A program made the translations under genes and the position numbers. Under the pieces are notes generated by a model. It was not told the origin of the DNA, made no database searches, and worked only from the letters and a program-made list of their open reading frames with translations. From positions 1-64,000 of the forward strand of contig CAUJGQ010000044.1 in assembly GCA_963170165.1 (NCBI GenBank): a DNA stretch of 64,000 nucleotides, read 5' to 3'. Shown one piece after another: positions 56,245 to 63,542 of this stretch. The stretch is from Chloroflexota bacterium (GTDB taxonomy: Bacteria; Chloroflexota; Dehalococcoidia; CAUJGQ01). Within the stretch, counting starts at the first letter, position 1, and each line of letters starts with the position of its first letter.

Positions 56245-56369
56245 TCTCGCCCGCCGGAACAAACCGGCCGCCGGAACCGGGGCCACACGCCGCGGGGCGG
56301 CAACCCGTGCTGACGGCTCCGGCGCACCCCGCGGTCGTCGCGGGGACAGGGCTACTCCCCCTTGCGCAC
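56243..56369 (-). promoter_or_regulatory. yybP-ykoY-type (Mn2+) riboswitch aptamer
   Basis: On the minus strand the conserved GGGGGAGTAGC (56351-56361) and the 3' GCGAGACC (AGACC at 56243-56247) of this class are both present, at the right ends of a junction closed by GCCC/GGGC. A perfect CCCCGCG-ACGAC-CGCGGGG hairpin follows the 5' motif. The aptamer lies 85 bases before the CaCA exchanger gene and ends in an overlapping terminator. The class senses Mn2+ and controls transporters. Motif match is by eye, not by covariance search. Confidence 0.8.
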
Positions 56370-56435
56370 TCGGTCATTACCGTACAGGACGGCGGGTGCG
56401 GGCGTCCATGGCCGCCCGTGGTGGCGACACGACGA

Positions 56436-56460
56436 GAGACCGCCACGTACGGGCGGTCTC
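56436..56460 (-). terminator. Hairpin after the 21-residue peptide gene
   Basis: A perfect nine-base stem GAGACCGCC/GGCGGTCTC with a seven-base loop lies 36 bases downstream of the peptide stop codon and upstream of the riboswitch. No T-run. Confidence 0.5.
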
Positions 56461-56496
56461 CTGTCAGATGTCACGCTTCTGGTTGCTGCCTGTCCG

Positions 56497-56562
56497 TTAG
56501 AAAAGGATGACGAGCAGCAGAATAATAAGGATGAGAAGCAGCAGTCCACCACCAATATACAT
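56497..56562 (-). CDS. 21-residue hydrophobic membrane peptide
   Basis: MYIGGGLLLLILIILLLVILF, starting at the ATG at 56562 after a strong AAAGGAG site at 7-base spacing. It is one uninterrupted transmembrane helix with almost no soluble part. Small hydrophobic peptides of this size act as toxins, regulators of transporters or membrane stabilisers; which applies here is unknown. The frame is open over 71 codons, but the N-terminal extension is unlike a protein. A palindrome (56585-56602) lies in its leader and a hairpin follows it. Confidence 0.5.
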   Translation of the reverse strand: MYIGGGLLLLILIILLLVILF

Positions 56563-56584
56563 TACCGGCTCCTTTCGGCCGCCC

Positions 56585-56602
56585 CATCGCGTTATCGCGA
56601 TG
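56585..56602. promoter_or_regulatory. Inverted repeat in the small-peptide leader
   Basis: CATCGCG-TTAT-CGCGATG, perfect seven-base arms around a four-base centre, 22 bases before the start of the small peptide. Candidate operator or RNA hairpin. The remainder of 56603-56790 shows nothing I can support. Confidence 0.4.
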
Positions 56603-56790
56603 TGATCGGCGCTGTTCATAGGGTCATCATGCCCGTTGAGGGCGCCAGCGGGCATAGCGCGGCGTACGTATCCTGTGGCGCGCCGCCGGAGTAGGCGGTA
56701 CGTGCGCAACAAGGCAGACGGGTTAGGTCAGGCGGCAGACACAGGCGTAACGGCGACCGGTCGCGGGCGCTCCGATGCAGAGAGCCGCGT

Positions 56791-56819
56791 TTGCCTGCTG
56801 CCAGGCGCTTGACTATGAT
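56791..56819 (+). promoter_or_regulatory. Putative rpsT promoter
   Basis: TTGCCT, 17-base spacer, TATGAT, 117 bases before the S20 start. Both boxes match well and spacing is ideal. Confidence 0.6.
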
Positions 56820-56851
56820 GGATGGTGACATTATCGCGACGACCTGGAACG

Positions 56852-56887
56852 AGGAACGCGGATCACGGTCGTGTGGTCCGGGTTCCT
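56852..56887 (+). promoter_or_regulatory. Hairpin in the rpsT leader
   Basis: AGGAAC-G-CGGATCAC pairs with GTGGTCCG-G-GTTCCT (14 pairs, one G-U, one G/G mismatch, six-base loop). It lies 49 bases before the TTG start and may be a control element for S20 expression. Confidence 0.5.
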
Positions 56888-56936
56888 TGTTCCATGTCGC
56901 ATCGCGAGCCCAGTTCGTGATCGATGGAGGCGACCT

Positions 56937-57206
56937 TTGGCCAACACGAAGTCCGCGGAGAAGCGCTGGCGGCAGTCGCTCAAGCGGCGGCTGCGCAACC
57001 GCGCGGCGGTCAGCACGGCCCGCACTTATGTCCGTGACACGCTGCGCACGATGCGCGCCGGCAGCCCTGATCCAGAGAAGCTGAAACTGGCAATCATTGC
57101 CCTGGACAAGGCGGCAGAGAAGGGGATCATCCACAAGAACAACGCTGCCCGCCGCAAGTCCCGCCTGATGAGCCAGTTTGCCGCCGCTCAGGCCGCCACG
57201 AAGTAA
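56937..57206 (+). CDS. rpsT: 30S ribosomal protein S20
   Basis: 89 residues from the TTG at 56937, seven bases after GGAGG; an upstream ORF extension is not S20. The sequence (ANTKSAEKRWRQSLKRRLRN..., KAAEKGIIHKNNAARRKSRLM) is a clear S20: Lys/Arg-rich, all helical, with the conserved KGIIHKNNAARRKSRL tail. The TTG start is notable, since S20 genes in enterobacteria also use an unusual UUG start with autogenous control. Confidence 0.95.
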   Translation: MANTKSAEKRWRQSLKRRLRNRAAVSTARTYVRDTLRTMRAGSPDPEKLKLAIIALDKAAEKGIIHKNNAARRKSRLMSQFAAAQAATK

Positions 57207-57308
57207 GGCCGCTCGCGGGCAGCGCCTGGCCAGGTGCTGGCCACCCACCGGGGCAGCCTCCATGGCTGCCCTTGACGCGCTGGACGGCCCGGAGGAGCTG
57301 CCGGCCCC

Positions 57309-59207
57309 ATGAGTGTCATTTCCCTGGATGCCGTACGCATGGCCTATGGCGGCCAGGATGTGCTGACCGGCGTCACGGCAGAGTTGCCCAAACGCGCCCG
57401 GGCCGGCATCGTCGGCCCCAACGGCGGCGGCAAGAGCACGCTGCTCCGTCTGATCGCCGGGCTGGACCAGCCAACCGGCGGCAGAATTGCCCTGGCCAGG
57501 GACGCACTGGCCGTCTATGTCGCCCAGGAGCCGCACGTCGATCCCGTCGCATCGGTGTACGGCGATGCACTTCAGGTCTTCACCCTGCTGCGCGAACTCG
57601 AACGGCGAATGACCGAGGCGGCCGCCCTCCTCAGCGAGGCCACCGGCGCTGCCGCCGGCCATGCCCAGCACGAGTACGGCCGGCTGCACCACGAGTTTGA
57701 AGCCCGGGGCGGCTATACCTATGAGGCAGACGTTCGCCGGGTGCTGACCGGGCTAGGCCTGCCCGAGCCGTTTTGGTCGCGCCGCGCGGTGGGTCTGTCC
57801 GGCGGTGAACGGGCGCGGCTGGCGCTGGCGCGGGCGCTTCTGCAGACCCCTGACATCCTGCTGCTGGACGAACCCACCAACCACCTGGACCTCACAGCCC
57901 TCGCCTGGTTGGAAGACATGCTCATCTCCTGGCCAGGAACACTGATGGTCGTCTCCCACGACCGCTTCTTCCTGGACCGTGTCGTCGACCGCATCTGGGA
58001 GGTGCGGGACGGGCGGGTCGATGTCTATCCCGGTAGCTACAGTCAGTTTGCCCGGTTGCGCATCGAGCGCGACCTGCGTCAACAGCAGCTGTACGAACGC
58101 CAGCAGGAGGAGATCGCCCGCCAGCAGGCATTTATCGATCGCTACCGCGCCGGGCAGAAGGCACGCCAGGCACGAGGGCGTGAGACGCGCCTTGCCCGCT
58201 TGGAGCGCGTAGAGCAGGTCAACCACCGAGCGACCGTCAGCCTCAAGGTGGATGCCGGACTGCGCTCTGCACAGGTAACGCTGCGACTGAACCGGCTGGT
58301 GGTGGAGCACCCCGGCCACCGAGGCGAACCCATCATCACCGCGCCGCCGGTGGTCGAGGTCGAACGCGGCCATCGAGTCGCCATCGTGGGCCCGAACGGC
58401 GCCGGCAAGACCACCTTGCTGCGTACCATCGCCGCTGAGCTCAAACCGCTCGCCGGCCGGGTGGAAGAGGGCGACGGCGTTCACCAGGCGTTCTTTCGGC
58501 AAGCGGCCGAGGACCTCCATCCCGACGACGACGTGCTCTCGACCTTCCTGGAGCATCGCAACCGCCCTCTGGCGGAGGCGCGCAACCTCCTGGCCCGCTT
58601 CCTGTTCCGGGGCGAGGAGGTGTTCAAGCGGACCGGAGACCTCTCCGGCGGCGAGCGGGCCCGGCTGGCACTGGCACGCGTGTTCAGCGGCGGCTCTAAC
58701 CTGCTGCTGATGGACGAGCCCACGAACCACCTGGACCTGCCATCACGAGAGGCCCTGGAAGGCATCTTGCCGGAGTATCCCGGCGCTATCGTCTTCGTCT
58801 CGCACGACCGCCGCTTCATCGACACGATCGCAACGCATGTGTGGTCGGTGGAGGCCGGGCGGCTGATGGTATACGCCGGCGGCTGGACCGACTACCAGCG
58901 CGAGCAGGAACGAGCCCGCCAGGCGGCAGCCGCGGTACCGCGCCTGCAACCACCGCGCGAGCCACGATCCGGCCGGCCACAGAGCCAGGACGATCGTCGC
59001 CGCGCCGCGCGGGTGCGTGACCTGGAACGGGAGGTCACCGATGCGGAAACGGAGCTCACGCGCCTGCAGACGCAGCTCGAACGAGCGGCGGCACGCCAGA
59101 ACGTGGAGCTTGTCCGCGAACTGGGTCATGCCGTGGTGGAAGCCGAGGCGCGGCTGATCAGCCTGATGGCGGCGTGGGAGGCGGCGGCGGAGGAAGCCGG
59201 GGTGTGA
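57309..59207 (+). CDS. ABC-F family ATPase (Uup/EttA type)
   Basis: 632 residues with two ABC domains and no membrane segments. First domain: GPNGGGKST, LSGGERARLALARALLQTP, LLLDEPTNHLDLTALAWLED. Second: GPNGAGKTT, LSGGERARLALARVFSGGSNLLLMDEPTNHLDLP. A linker helix (about 235-300, Gln/Arg/Glu-rich) and a C-terminal coiled coil (about 555-632) complete the layout. ABC-F proteins act on the ribosome, relieving stalls or protecting against antibiotics; the subtype is not clear by eye. Confidence 0.92.
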   Translation: MSVISLDAVRMAYGGQDVLTGVTAELPKRARAGIVGPNGGGKSTLLRLIAGLDQPTGGRIALARDALAVYVAQEPHVDPVASVYGDALQVFTLLRELERRMTEAAALLSEATGAAAGHAQHEYGRLHHEFEARGGYTYEADVRRVLTGLGLPEPFWSRRAVGLSGGERARLALARALLQTPDILLLDEPTNHLDLTALAWLEDMLISWPGTLMVVSHDRFFLDRVVDRIWEVRDGRVDVYPGSYSQFARLRIERDLRQQQLYERQQEEIARQQAFIDRYRAGQKARQARGRETRLARLERVEQVNHRATVSLKVDAGLRSAQVTLRLNRLVVEHPGHRGEPIITAPPVVEVERGHRVAIVGPNGAGKTTLLRTIAAELKPLAGRVEEGDGVHQAFFRQAAEDLHPDDDVLSTFLEHRNRPLAEARNLLARFLFRGEEVFKRTGDLSGGERARLALARVFSGGSNLLLMDEPTNHLDLPSREALEGILPEYPGAIVFVSHDRRFIDTIATHVWSVEAGRLMVYAGGWTDYQREQERARQAAAAVPRLQPPREPRSGRPQSQDDRRRAARVRDLEREVTDAETELTRLQTQLERAAARQNVELVRELGHAVVEAEARLISLMAAWEAAAEEAGV

Positions 59208-59277
59208 GCACCGGTCTTGATCTCATCCGCGCCGCGGCCGATCATCCCCCGAGAGGATTTCGTACGAGGGTTGCCCA

Positions 59278-59565
59278 TTGGAGCCACAGCTTCTGTCCGA
59301 GTGCGCCGACTGGATCGCCGAGATGCTCAACGAGGATGGGTTCTGGATCAGCGCCGAGCTGATTGAAGAGATCCTGCGTAAGGAGCATGACACTGGCATC
59401 AAGATCCCCCCGCTCACGCACGAGCAGGCTGCCGACCAGCTCGCGGGCGAACGCTTTGAAGGCGGGCCGCAAGGCAGCGCCGGCCAGGTGGACCGCAACG
59501 TTATCCTGCAGGTGTTGCAGTGGGAGGATGACTTCCTCGGCTTCGCTGGCCGCCCGCGCAACTAG
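59278..59565 (+). CDS. Small uncharacterised acidic protein
   Basis: 95 residues from TTG 59278 (GAGGG eight bases upstream). The sequence (ECADWIAEMLNEDGFWISAELIEEILRKEHD) is mainly helical and acidic at the start, and the second half is Gly/Gln-rich. It has the look of a small all-helical protein conserved beside the following gene, but I recognise no family. It heads a cluster of closely spaced genes to 62366. No signal peptide or membrane segment. Confidence 0.6.
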   Translation: MEPQLLSECADWIAEMLNEDGFWISAELIEEILRKEHDTGIKIPPLTHEQAADQLAGERFEGGPQGSAGQVDRNVILQVLQWEDDFLGFAGRPRN

Positions 59566-59581
59566 CCGAAAAGGCAGAGTC

Positions 59582-60544
59582 ATGCCCGCCTATGCCCCTG
59601 ATACCCCTGCGCTCGACGGCCGCCCGCATCTACGCGTTGGGCTCGCGCCTGCCGGGCGGCGGCCACCGGATCTGGCTGTTGGCAATGAGCCCGGGCTTGA
59701 GATGCCGGCTGCTCCCCGCGCCGATACGGCCGCCGCCGCCGCGCTCGCCTTTCTGCGTTCGGCCGGCTCTGCCGAACGGCTGGCCACGCTCGAGGCAATG
59801 ACGTCCGCGACGTTCAGCGCCGGCCACTTGTTTGCGATGTGGGCGCTTGCCAATCCGGATGACGCCCTTTCCCTCGCCACCAAGCTGGAGGAGGCCGCGC
59901 TAGCAGTGGAGTTTCACACGGCACGCACGGATGACGCTGCCAAGATCGCCTGTTTCTTCCGTGGCTACGCCGAGGAATCGGGCATCACGGAGGACGCCGA
60001 GATCTACCAGGATCTGCTACCGCAGGCGGGCAAGCTGCTGGAGCAGCCACGCGATTTTGACCTGCTGTGGATCGGCCACTACACGGATATCCTGCAGGCC
60101 AATAGCGTCCTGAACTCCGGCGCTGTCCAGATTGACGAGTACGACGACCTCGATCTCACCGTGATGCAGACACCACTGCGCCTGGACGATATCACCCGCA
60201 TGAACGCGGCCGGCCACTACCGGCTGCTGACCGTGCGCTCAGAGAACACCTTCACACTGGAGTACCGCCGGGAAAGCTGGGTACGCTATCGGTCGCGCCG
60301 GCCGCTGCCGCGCATCGACCTCCGGCCCCTGGCGGCACGGCTGAACATGTTCGAACGGGCCGAGGGCCAGTGGCGGGCAGCAGCAATGACCGTGCCGGTG
60401 GCAGGCCTCTTCTTCGATGCCGGAACAGGGCGCTCGTCTCCCAGCCTGCTAAGCGCCGAGACGGTGATCGCGGAGACGCTCGACCACCTGCGCGCCGGGG
60501 CCAGGCGTCCGGAATGGCAATGGTCACCCTACGCCGGACGGTGA
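59582..60544 (+). CDS. Uncharacterised protein (DUF6687-like pattern)
   Basis: 320 residues from ATG 59582; the earlier ORF start is in another gene's region. The order RADTAAAAALAFLR, TSATFSAGHLFAMWALANPDDAL, AAKIACFFRGYA loosely resembles a family of actinobacterial proteins with a metal-binding N-H-x-D-x-D-G core, but those acidic residues are not preserved here. No domain or signal is certain. It is 16 bases after the small gene and four bases before the ADP-ribosylglycohydrolase-like gene, so the three probably act together. Confidence 0.55.
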   Translation: MPAYAPDTPALDGRPHLRVGLAPAGRRPPDLAVGNEPGLEMPAAPRADTAAAAALAFLRSAGSAERLATLEAMTSATFSAGHLFAMWALANPDDALSLATKLEEAALAVEFHTARTDDAAKIACFFRGYAEESGITEDAEIYQDLLPQAGKLLEQPRDFDLLWIGHYTDILQANSVLNSGAVQIDEYDDLDLTVMQTPLRLDDITRMNAAGHYRLLTVRSENTFTLEYRRESWVRYRSRRPLPRIDLRPLAARLNMFERAEGQWRAAAMTVPVAGLFFDAGTGRSSPSLLSAETVIAETLDHLRAGARRPEWQWSPYAGR

Positions 60545-60548
60545 ACCG

Positions 60549-61343
60549 ATGGACATGGCCGAGCGCATCGCCACTGTCTTGCGGGCTCTTGCCGTTGGCG
60601 ATGCGCTCGGCCGGGTCACAGAAGGCTACACGCCGGCTGAGATCATCGAGGTATACGAGGACATCGTCACAGACTTCGTCGAGCCGATCCGGCTGTTTGA
60701 CGCTGAGGTGTGGGCCGAAGGCGAAACCGGTCCGCCGACCCAGATCTTGCTGGAGGCCGCGGCCAGCGGGGGGCGCTGGCAGGGCGCCGGCGGCGGAGAT
60801 GTCGCCCAGCTGCCGGCCGCCATCGCGCTCGGCACCGTGCTGCGGCTGGCAGACATTCTCGGAGGAGGGGAGCGGATCGATGAGCCGTCACACGCCGCCG
60901 TCGCAGCCGGGCTGGCCGCGGCGCTAGAAGGGCGGCCGGCGACCGAGGTCGTGGCGGCCGGCTCCCGCGCGGCCCGCAACGCTGGCGCACCCGCCCTTGC
61001 GGAGTCGATACTTCGAGCTGCCGGCGTGGCCCAGGCTACCGGCGGAGAACGGCCGGGGCCGGCCCTGGGTGCGCAATTCCCCCCGGCCGGCGACAGCGAG
61101 ACCGTCACCGCTTTCGTGTTTGGTATCGTGTATGGCACGCAAAGCGCGCGCCGGGCGATTGTGGAGGCGGTCAACCAGGGTGGTAACGCGCCGGAAACAG
61201 CAGGTATCGCCGGGGCGCTGTGCGCGGCACTGGCCCCGGCCTCGTTCCCGGCCCCGTGGGGCTGGGAGATCGAGCGTCGCAACCAGCTCGACCTGGCCCG
61301 CGCCGCGCGTCAACTGGCAGTTGCACGGCAGCATACGCAGTGA
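60549..61343 (+). CDS. ADP-ribosylglycohydrolase-like protein with degenerate metal site
   Basis: 264 residues. The N-terminal LALAVGDALGRVTEG and the C-terminal GGNAPETAGIAGALCAAL are the two metal-binding ends of the ADP-ribosylglycohydrolase/DraG fold. In active members the second reads GxDTDT; here the metal Asp positions are Asn-Ala-Pro-Glu, so hydrolase activity is doubtful. It may bind ADP-ribose or have a new reaction. It is coupled with neighbours (four and eight base gaps). Confidence 0.75.
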   Translation: MDMAERIATVLRALAVGDALGRVTEGYTPAEIIEVYEDIVTDFVEPIRLFDAEVWAEGETGPPTQILLEAAASGGRWQGAGGGDVAQLPAAIALGTVLRLADILGGGERIDEPSHAAVAAGLAAALEGRPATEVVAAGSRAARNAGAPALAESILRAAGVAQATGGERPGPALGAQFPPAGDSETVTAFVFGIVYGTQSARRAIVEAVNQGGNAPETAGIAGALCAALAPASFPAPWGWEIERRNQLDLARAARQLAVARQHTQ

Positions 61344-61351
61344 GGTGCAGG

Positions 61352-61723
61352 ATGGCTCAGGAGATCCCCGCCGGAACAAGTCACGAGATCCGCGTTGCAG
61401 TGTCGGCAGACATGAGCCCGCCCCACCTGAAGGATGTGCAGGTGCTGTCCACACCGTCCATGATCAACCTGATGGAGCAATGCGCCCTTCAGGCAATGGC
61501 GCCGTACCTCGACGCCGAGGAGACCAGTGTCGGCACCGAGGTGTGTGTGACGCATGACGCCGCGCTGCGCGTGGGCGAGACCGTCATCGTCCGCGCCCGC
61601 CTACGAGAGATGCAGGGCAGGCGCTACGTGTGGGAGGTCGAGGCCGCCGGTGCGGACGGCAAGAAGGTTGGCGCCGGTACACACACACGGGCGGCGGTTA
61701 AGCTGGCGCGGCTGCGCGGCTAG
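61352..61723 (+). CDS. FlK-like hotdog thioesterase
   Basis: 123 residues from ATG 61352; the ORF's earlier extension overlaps the previous gene. The hotdog core has Thr34 (STPSMINLMEQ), Glu42, His68 (VTHDAA) and Arg113 (HTRAAV). The Thr-Glu-His spacing (8 and 26) matches the catalytic triad known from fluoroacetyl-CoA thioesterase FlK. Such enzymes cleave short acyl-CoA; the natural substrate here is unknown. It lies eight bases after the ADP-ribosylglycohydrolase-like gene. Confidence 0.85.
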   Translation: MAQEIPAGTSHEIRVAVSADMSPPHLKDVQVLSTPSMINLMEQCALQAMAPYLDAEETSVGTEVCVTHDAALRVGETVIVRARLREMQGRRYVWEVEAAGADGKKVGAGTHTRAAVKLARLRG

Positions 61724-61768
61724 CGCCAATTCATACCGATGGTAAGATACCGGCAGGGGAGCGGGAGG

Positions 61769-62077
61769 ATGCCGAGCGTCACCATCCGGCCACTGGACGT
61801 CACCATCGAGGCGCTCACCGGCCAGACGATCATGGAAGCCGCACGCGCCGCCGGCTATTACTGGCCCACGAGCTGCGGCGGGCAGGGAGAATGCTCTACC
61901 TGCGCCGCCCTGGTCGAAGAAGGCGCGTCCTGTCTGTCGGAGATGGGGCGCTCCGAGGCGGCCGCGATTCAGCGTCAGCGCGGGCGGGCAGCGCTCGCCA
62001 CAGCGCTACGGCTGTGCTGTCAAGCGCGCGTCCACGGTGATGTCACGGTGCGCAAGTCCGGTGTCCAGCCCTGGTAG
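61769..62077 (+). CDS. [2Fe-2S] ferredoxin
   Basis: 102 residues from ATG 61769 with GGGGAG upstream. The cluster motif is [10 protein letters not shown] (C-x5-C-x2-C) with a fourth Cys in RLCCQARV, the adrenodoxin/ISC type rather than the plant C-x4-C-x2-C type. It moves single electrons to an unidentified partner. It is 45 bases after the thioesterase gene and 43 bases before FdxA. Confidence 0.85.
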   Translation: MPSVTIRPLDVTIEALTGQTIMEAARAAGYYWPTSCGGQGECSTCAALVEEGASCLSEMGRSEAAAIQRQRGRAALATALRLCCQARVHGDVTVRKSGVQPW

Positions 62078-62120
62078 CTCCCCCTCGAGCGGTTCGCCGG
62101 GACTGAGGAGGTTCCCCGCA

Positions 62121-62366
62121 ATGGCCTACGTCATCACTGAGCCCTGCATCGGTGTCAAGGACATGTCCTGCCAAATGGTGTGCCCGGTGAGCTGCATCTA
62201 TGAGGGGGAAGACCAGCTGTACATCAACCCGGATGAGTGCATCGACTGTGCGGCCTGCGAGGTCGAGTGCCCGGTGACGGCCATCTTCCACGAGGAGTCC
62301 GTGCCGGAGCAGTGGCATGCGTACATCGAAAAGAATCGGGAGTGGACGCGCGTCCACGCCATCTAG
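62121..62366 (+). CDS. fdxA: Seven-iron ferredoxin (FdxA type)
   Basis: 81 residues from ATG 62121 (GAGGAGG upstream). The first site [18 protein letters not shown] binds a [3Fe-4S] cluster and the second [16 protein letters not shown] a [4Fe-4S] cluster. The YINPDEC and [12 protein letters not shown] segments match the FdxA group of Actinobacteria. It is a likely low-potential electron donor for oxidoreductases. It closes the ferredoxin/thioesterase cluster. Confidence 0.9.
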   Translation: MAYVITEPCIGVKDMSCQMVCPVSCIYEGEDQLYINPDECIDCAACEVECPVTAIFHEESVPEQWHAYIEKNREWTRVHAI

Positions 62367-62465
62367 CCTCGCTCGTATCCGCCCGCTCTATCGCGCCTGC
62401 GCGTCACGATTGTCCACGGGCGCGGCTGCCGGTCGCGATGCGCCGAGCATCCGCCGCCATCCCGA

Positions 62466-62493
62466 TTGACGCTCCCATCGTTGCTGCTAGCAT
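62466..62493 (+). promoter_or_regulatory. Putative promoter of the LysR gene
   Basis: TTGACG, 16-base spacer, TAGCAT, ending 50 bases before the GTG start. It fits a transcript separate from the ferredoxin cluster. Confidence 0.45.
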
Positions 62494-62543
62494 GGATACA
62501 TCGGCGGGCAGCGGATAAAGCGCGTTGATAAGGGTGCGATGCC

Positions 62544-63521
62544 GTGGAGCTTGGCCAGCTTGAGGCGTTCGTCCAGGTGTCCAGCCACCGCAGCTTCAGC
62601 AAGGCGGCCGAGACGCTCTTTCTTACGCAGCCCTCCGTCACTGCTCGGATCCAGTCGCTGGAAAAGGAGCTAGGCGAAGAGCTGTTCGAACGCTCCGGCC
62701 GCTCCGTCCGGCTGACCGACGCCGGCAACACCTTCCTCGTGTACGCTCAGCGGGTGCTCAAGAACGTCCAGGAGGGTCGCGACGCCCTCGAGGCGCTGCG
62801 CAAGACCGAGGTCGGCTCGCTGCGCATCGGCTCCGCGCTCACCGTCAGCGCCTACGTGCTGCCGAAGATCCTCAAGACATTCCGCGCCCGCTACCCGGGC
62901 GTTGACGTGTCCGTCCGTACCGGCCGCTCTGACCAGGTGCTCGACATGGTCCTGGCCGACGAGGTACAGGTCGGCCTGGTGCGTTCGCTCGTTCACCCGG
63001 AAATCGAGACCGTCCACCTGTATGACGATGAGGTGGTGCTCGTCACGGACAACGCCCATCCCTTCGCGCGGACGCGCTCGGCGCGGATTGAGGATGTCGC
63101 CCGCCAGTCACTGATCTTCTTTGACCGAGCCTCCAGCTACTATGGCCTGATTCATGGGTTCTTCCGCGACGCCGGCATTGTGCCCCGGCACGCCATGGAC
63201 CTGGACTCCATGGAAGCCACCAAGATGATGGTGGAGGAAGGCTTGGGCATCGCCATCCTGCCGCGCGTGTCCGTCGAGCGCGAACTCAAGCTGGGCATCC
63301 TCGTCGAGATTGAGATCACGGGCGTGCCACGGATCAAACGCCAGATCGCCATGATCTACCGGCGCAACCGCCGCCACGCCCGCACCGTCGGCGCCTTCAT
63401 CGAGGCGCTGTACAACCTCTACCGGTTCGATCTCCCCGAGAACGGTCGCGCTATTGTTGCCCGCCTGCAACAGCCACCCGCGATCCGCGTCGAGACCGAC
63501 TCCGCGCTTGCCGAGCGCTAG
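62544..63521 (+). CDS. LysR-type transcriptional regulator
   Basis: 325 residues from GTG 62544. The N-terminal winged helix-turn-helix is classic (LEAFVQVSSHRSFSKAAETLFLTQPSVTARIQSLEKELGEELFER), followed by the periplasmic-binding-like effector domain (about 90-300). LysR proteins sense a small metabolite and often act on divergent or neighbouring genes. The neighbours here are the ferredoxin cluster behind it and the TatD gene ahead, so its target may be the cluster. Effector unknown. Confidence 0.9.
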   Translation: MELGQLEAFVQVSSHRSFSKAAETLFLTQPSVTARIQSLEKELGEELFERSGRSVRLTDAGNTFLVYAQRVLKNVQEGRDALEALRKTEVGSLRIGSALTVSAYVLPKILKTFRARYPGVDVSVRTGRSDQVLDMVLADEVQVGLVRSLVHPEIETVHLYDDEVVLVTDNAHPFARTRSARIEDVARQSLIFFDRASSYYGLIHGFFRDAGIVPRHAMDLDSMEATKMMVEEGLGIAILPRVSVERELKLGILVEIEITGVPRIKRQIAMIYRRNRRHARTVGAFIEALYNLYRFDLPENGRAIVARLQQPPAIRVETDSALAER

Positions 63522-63542
63522 CCGCACGAGCACAGCACGGCG

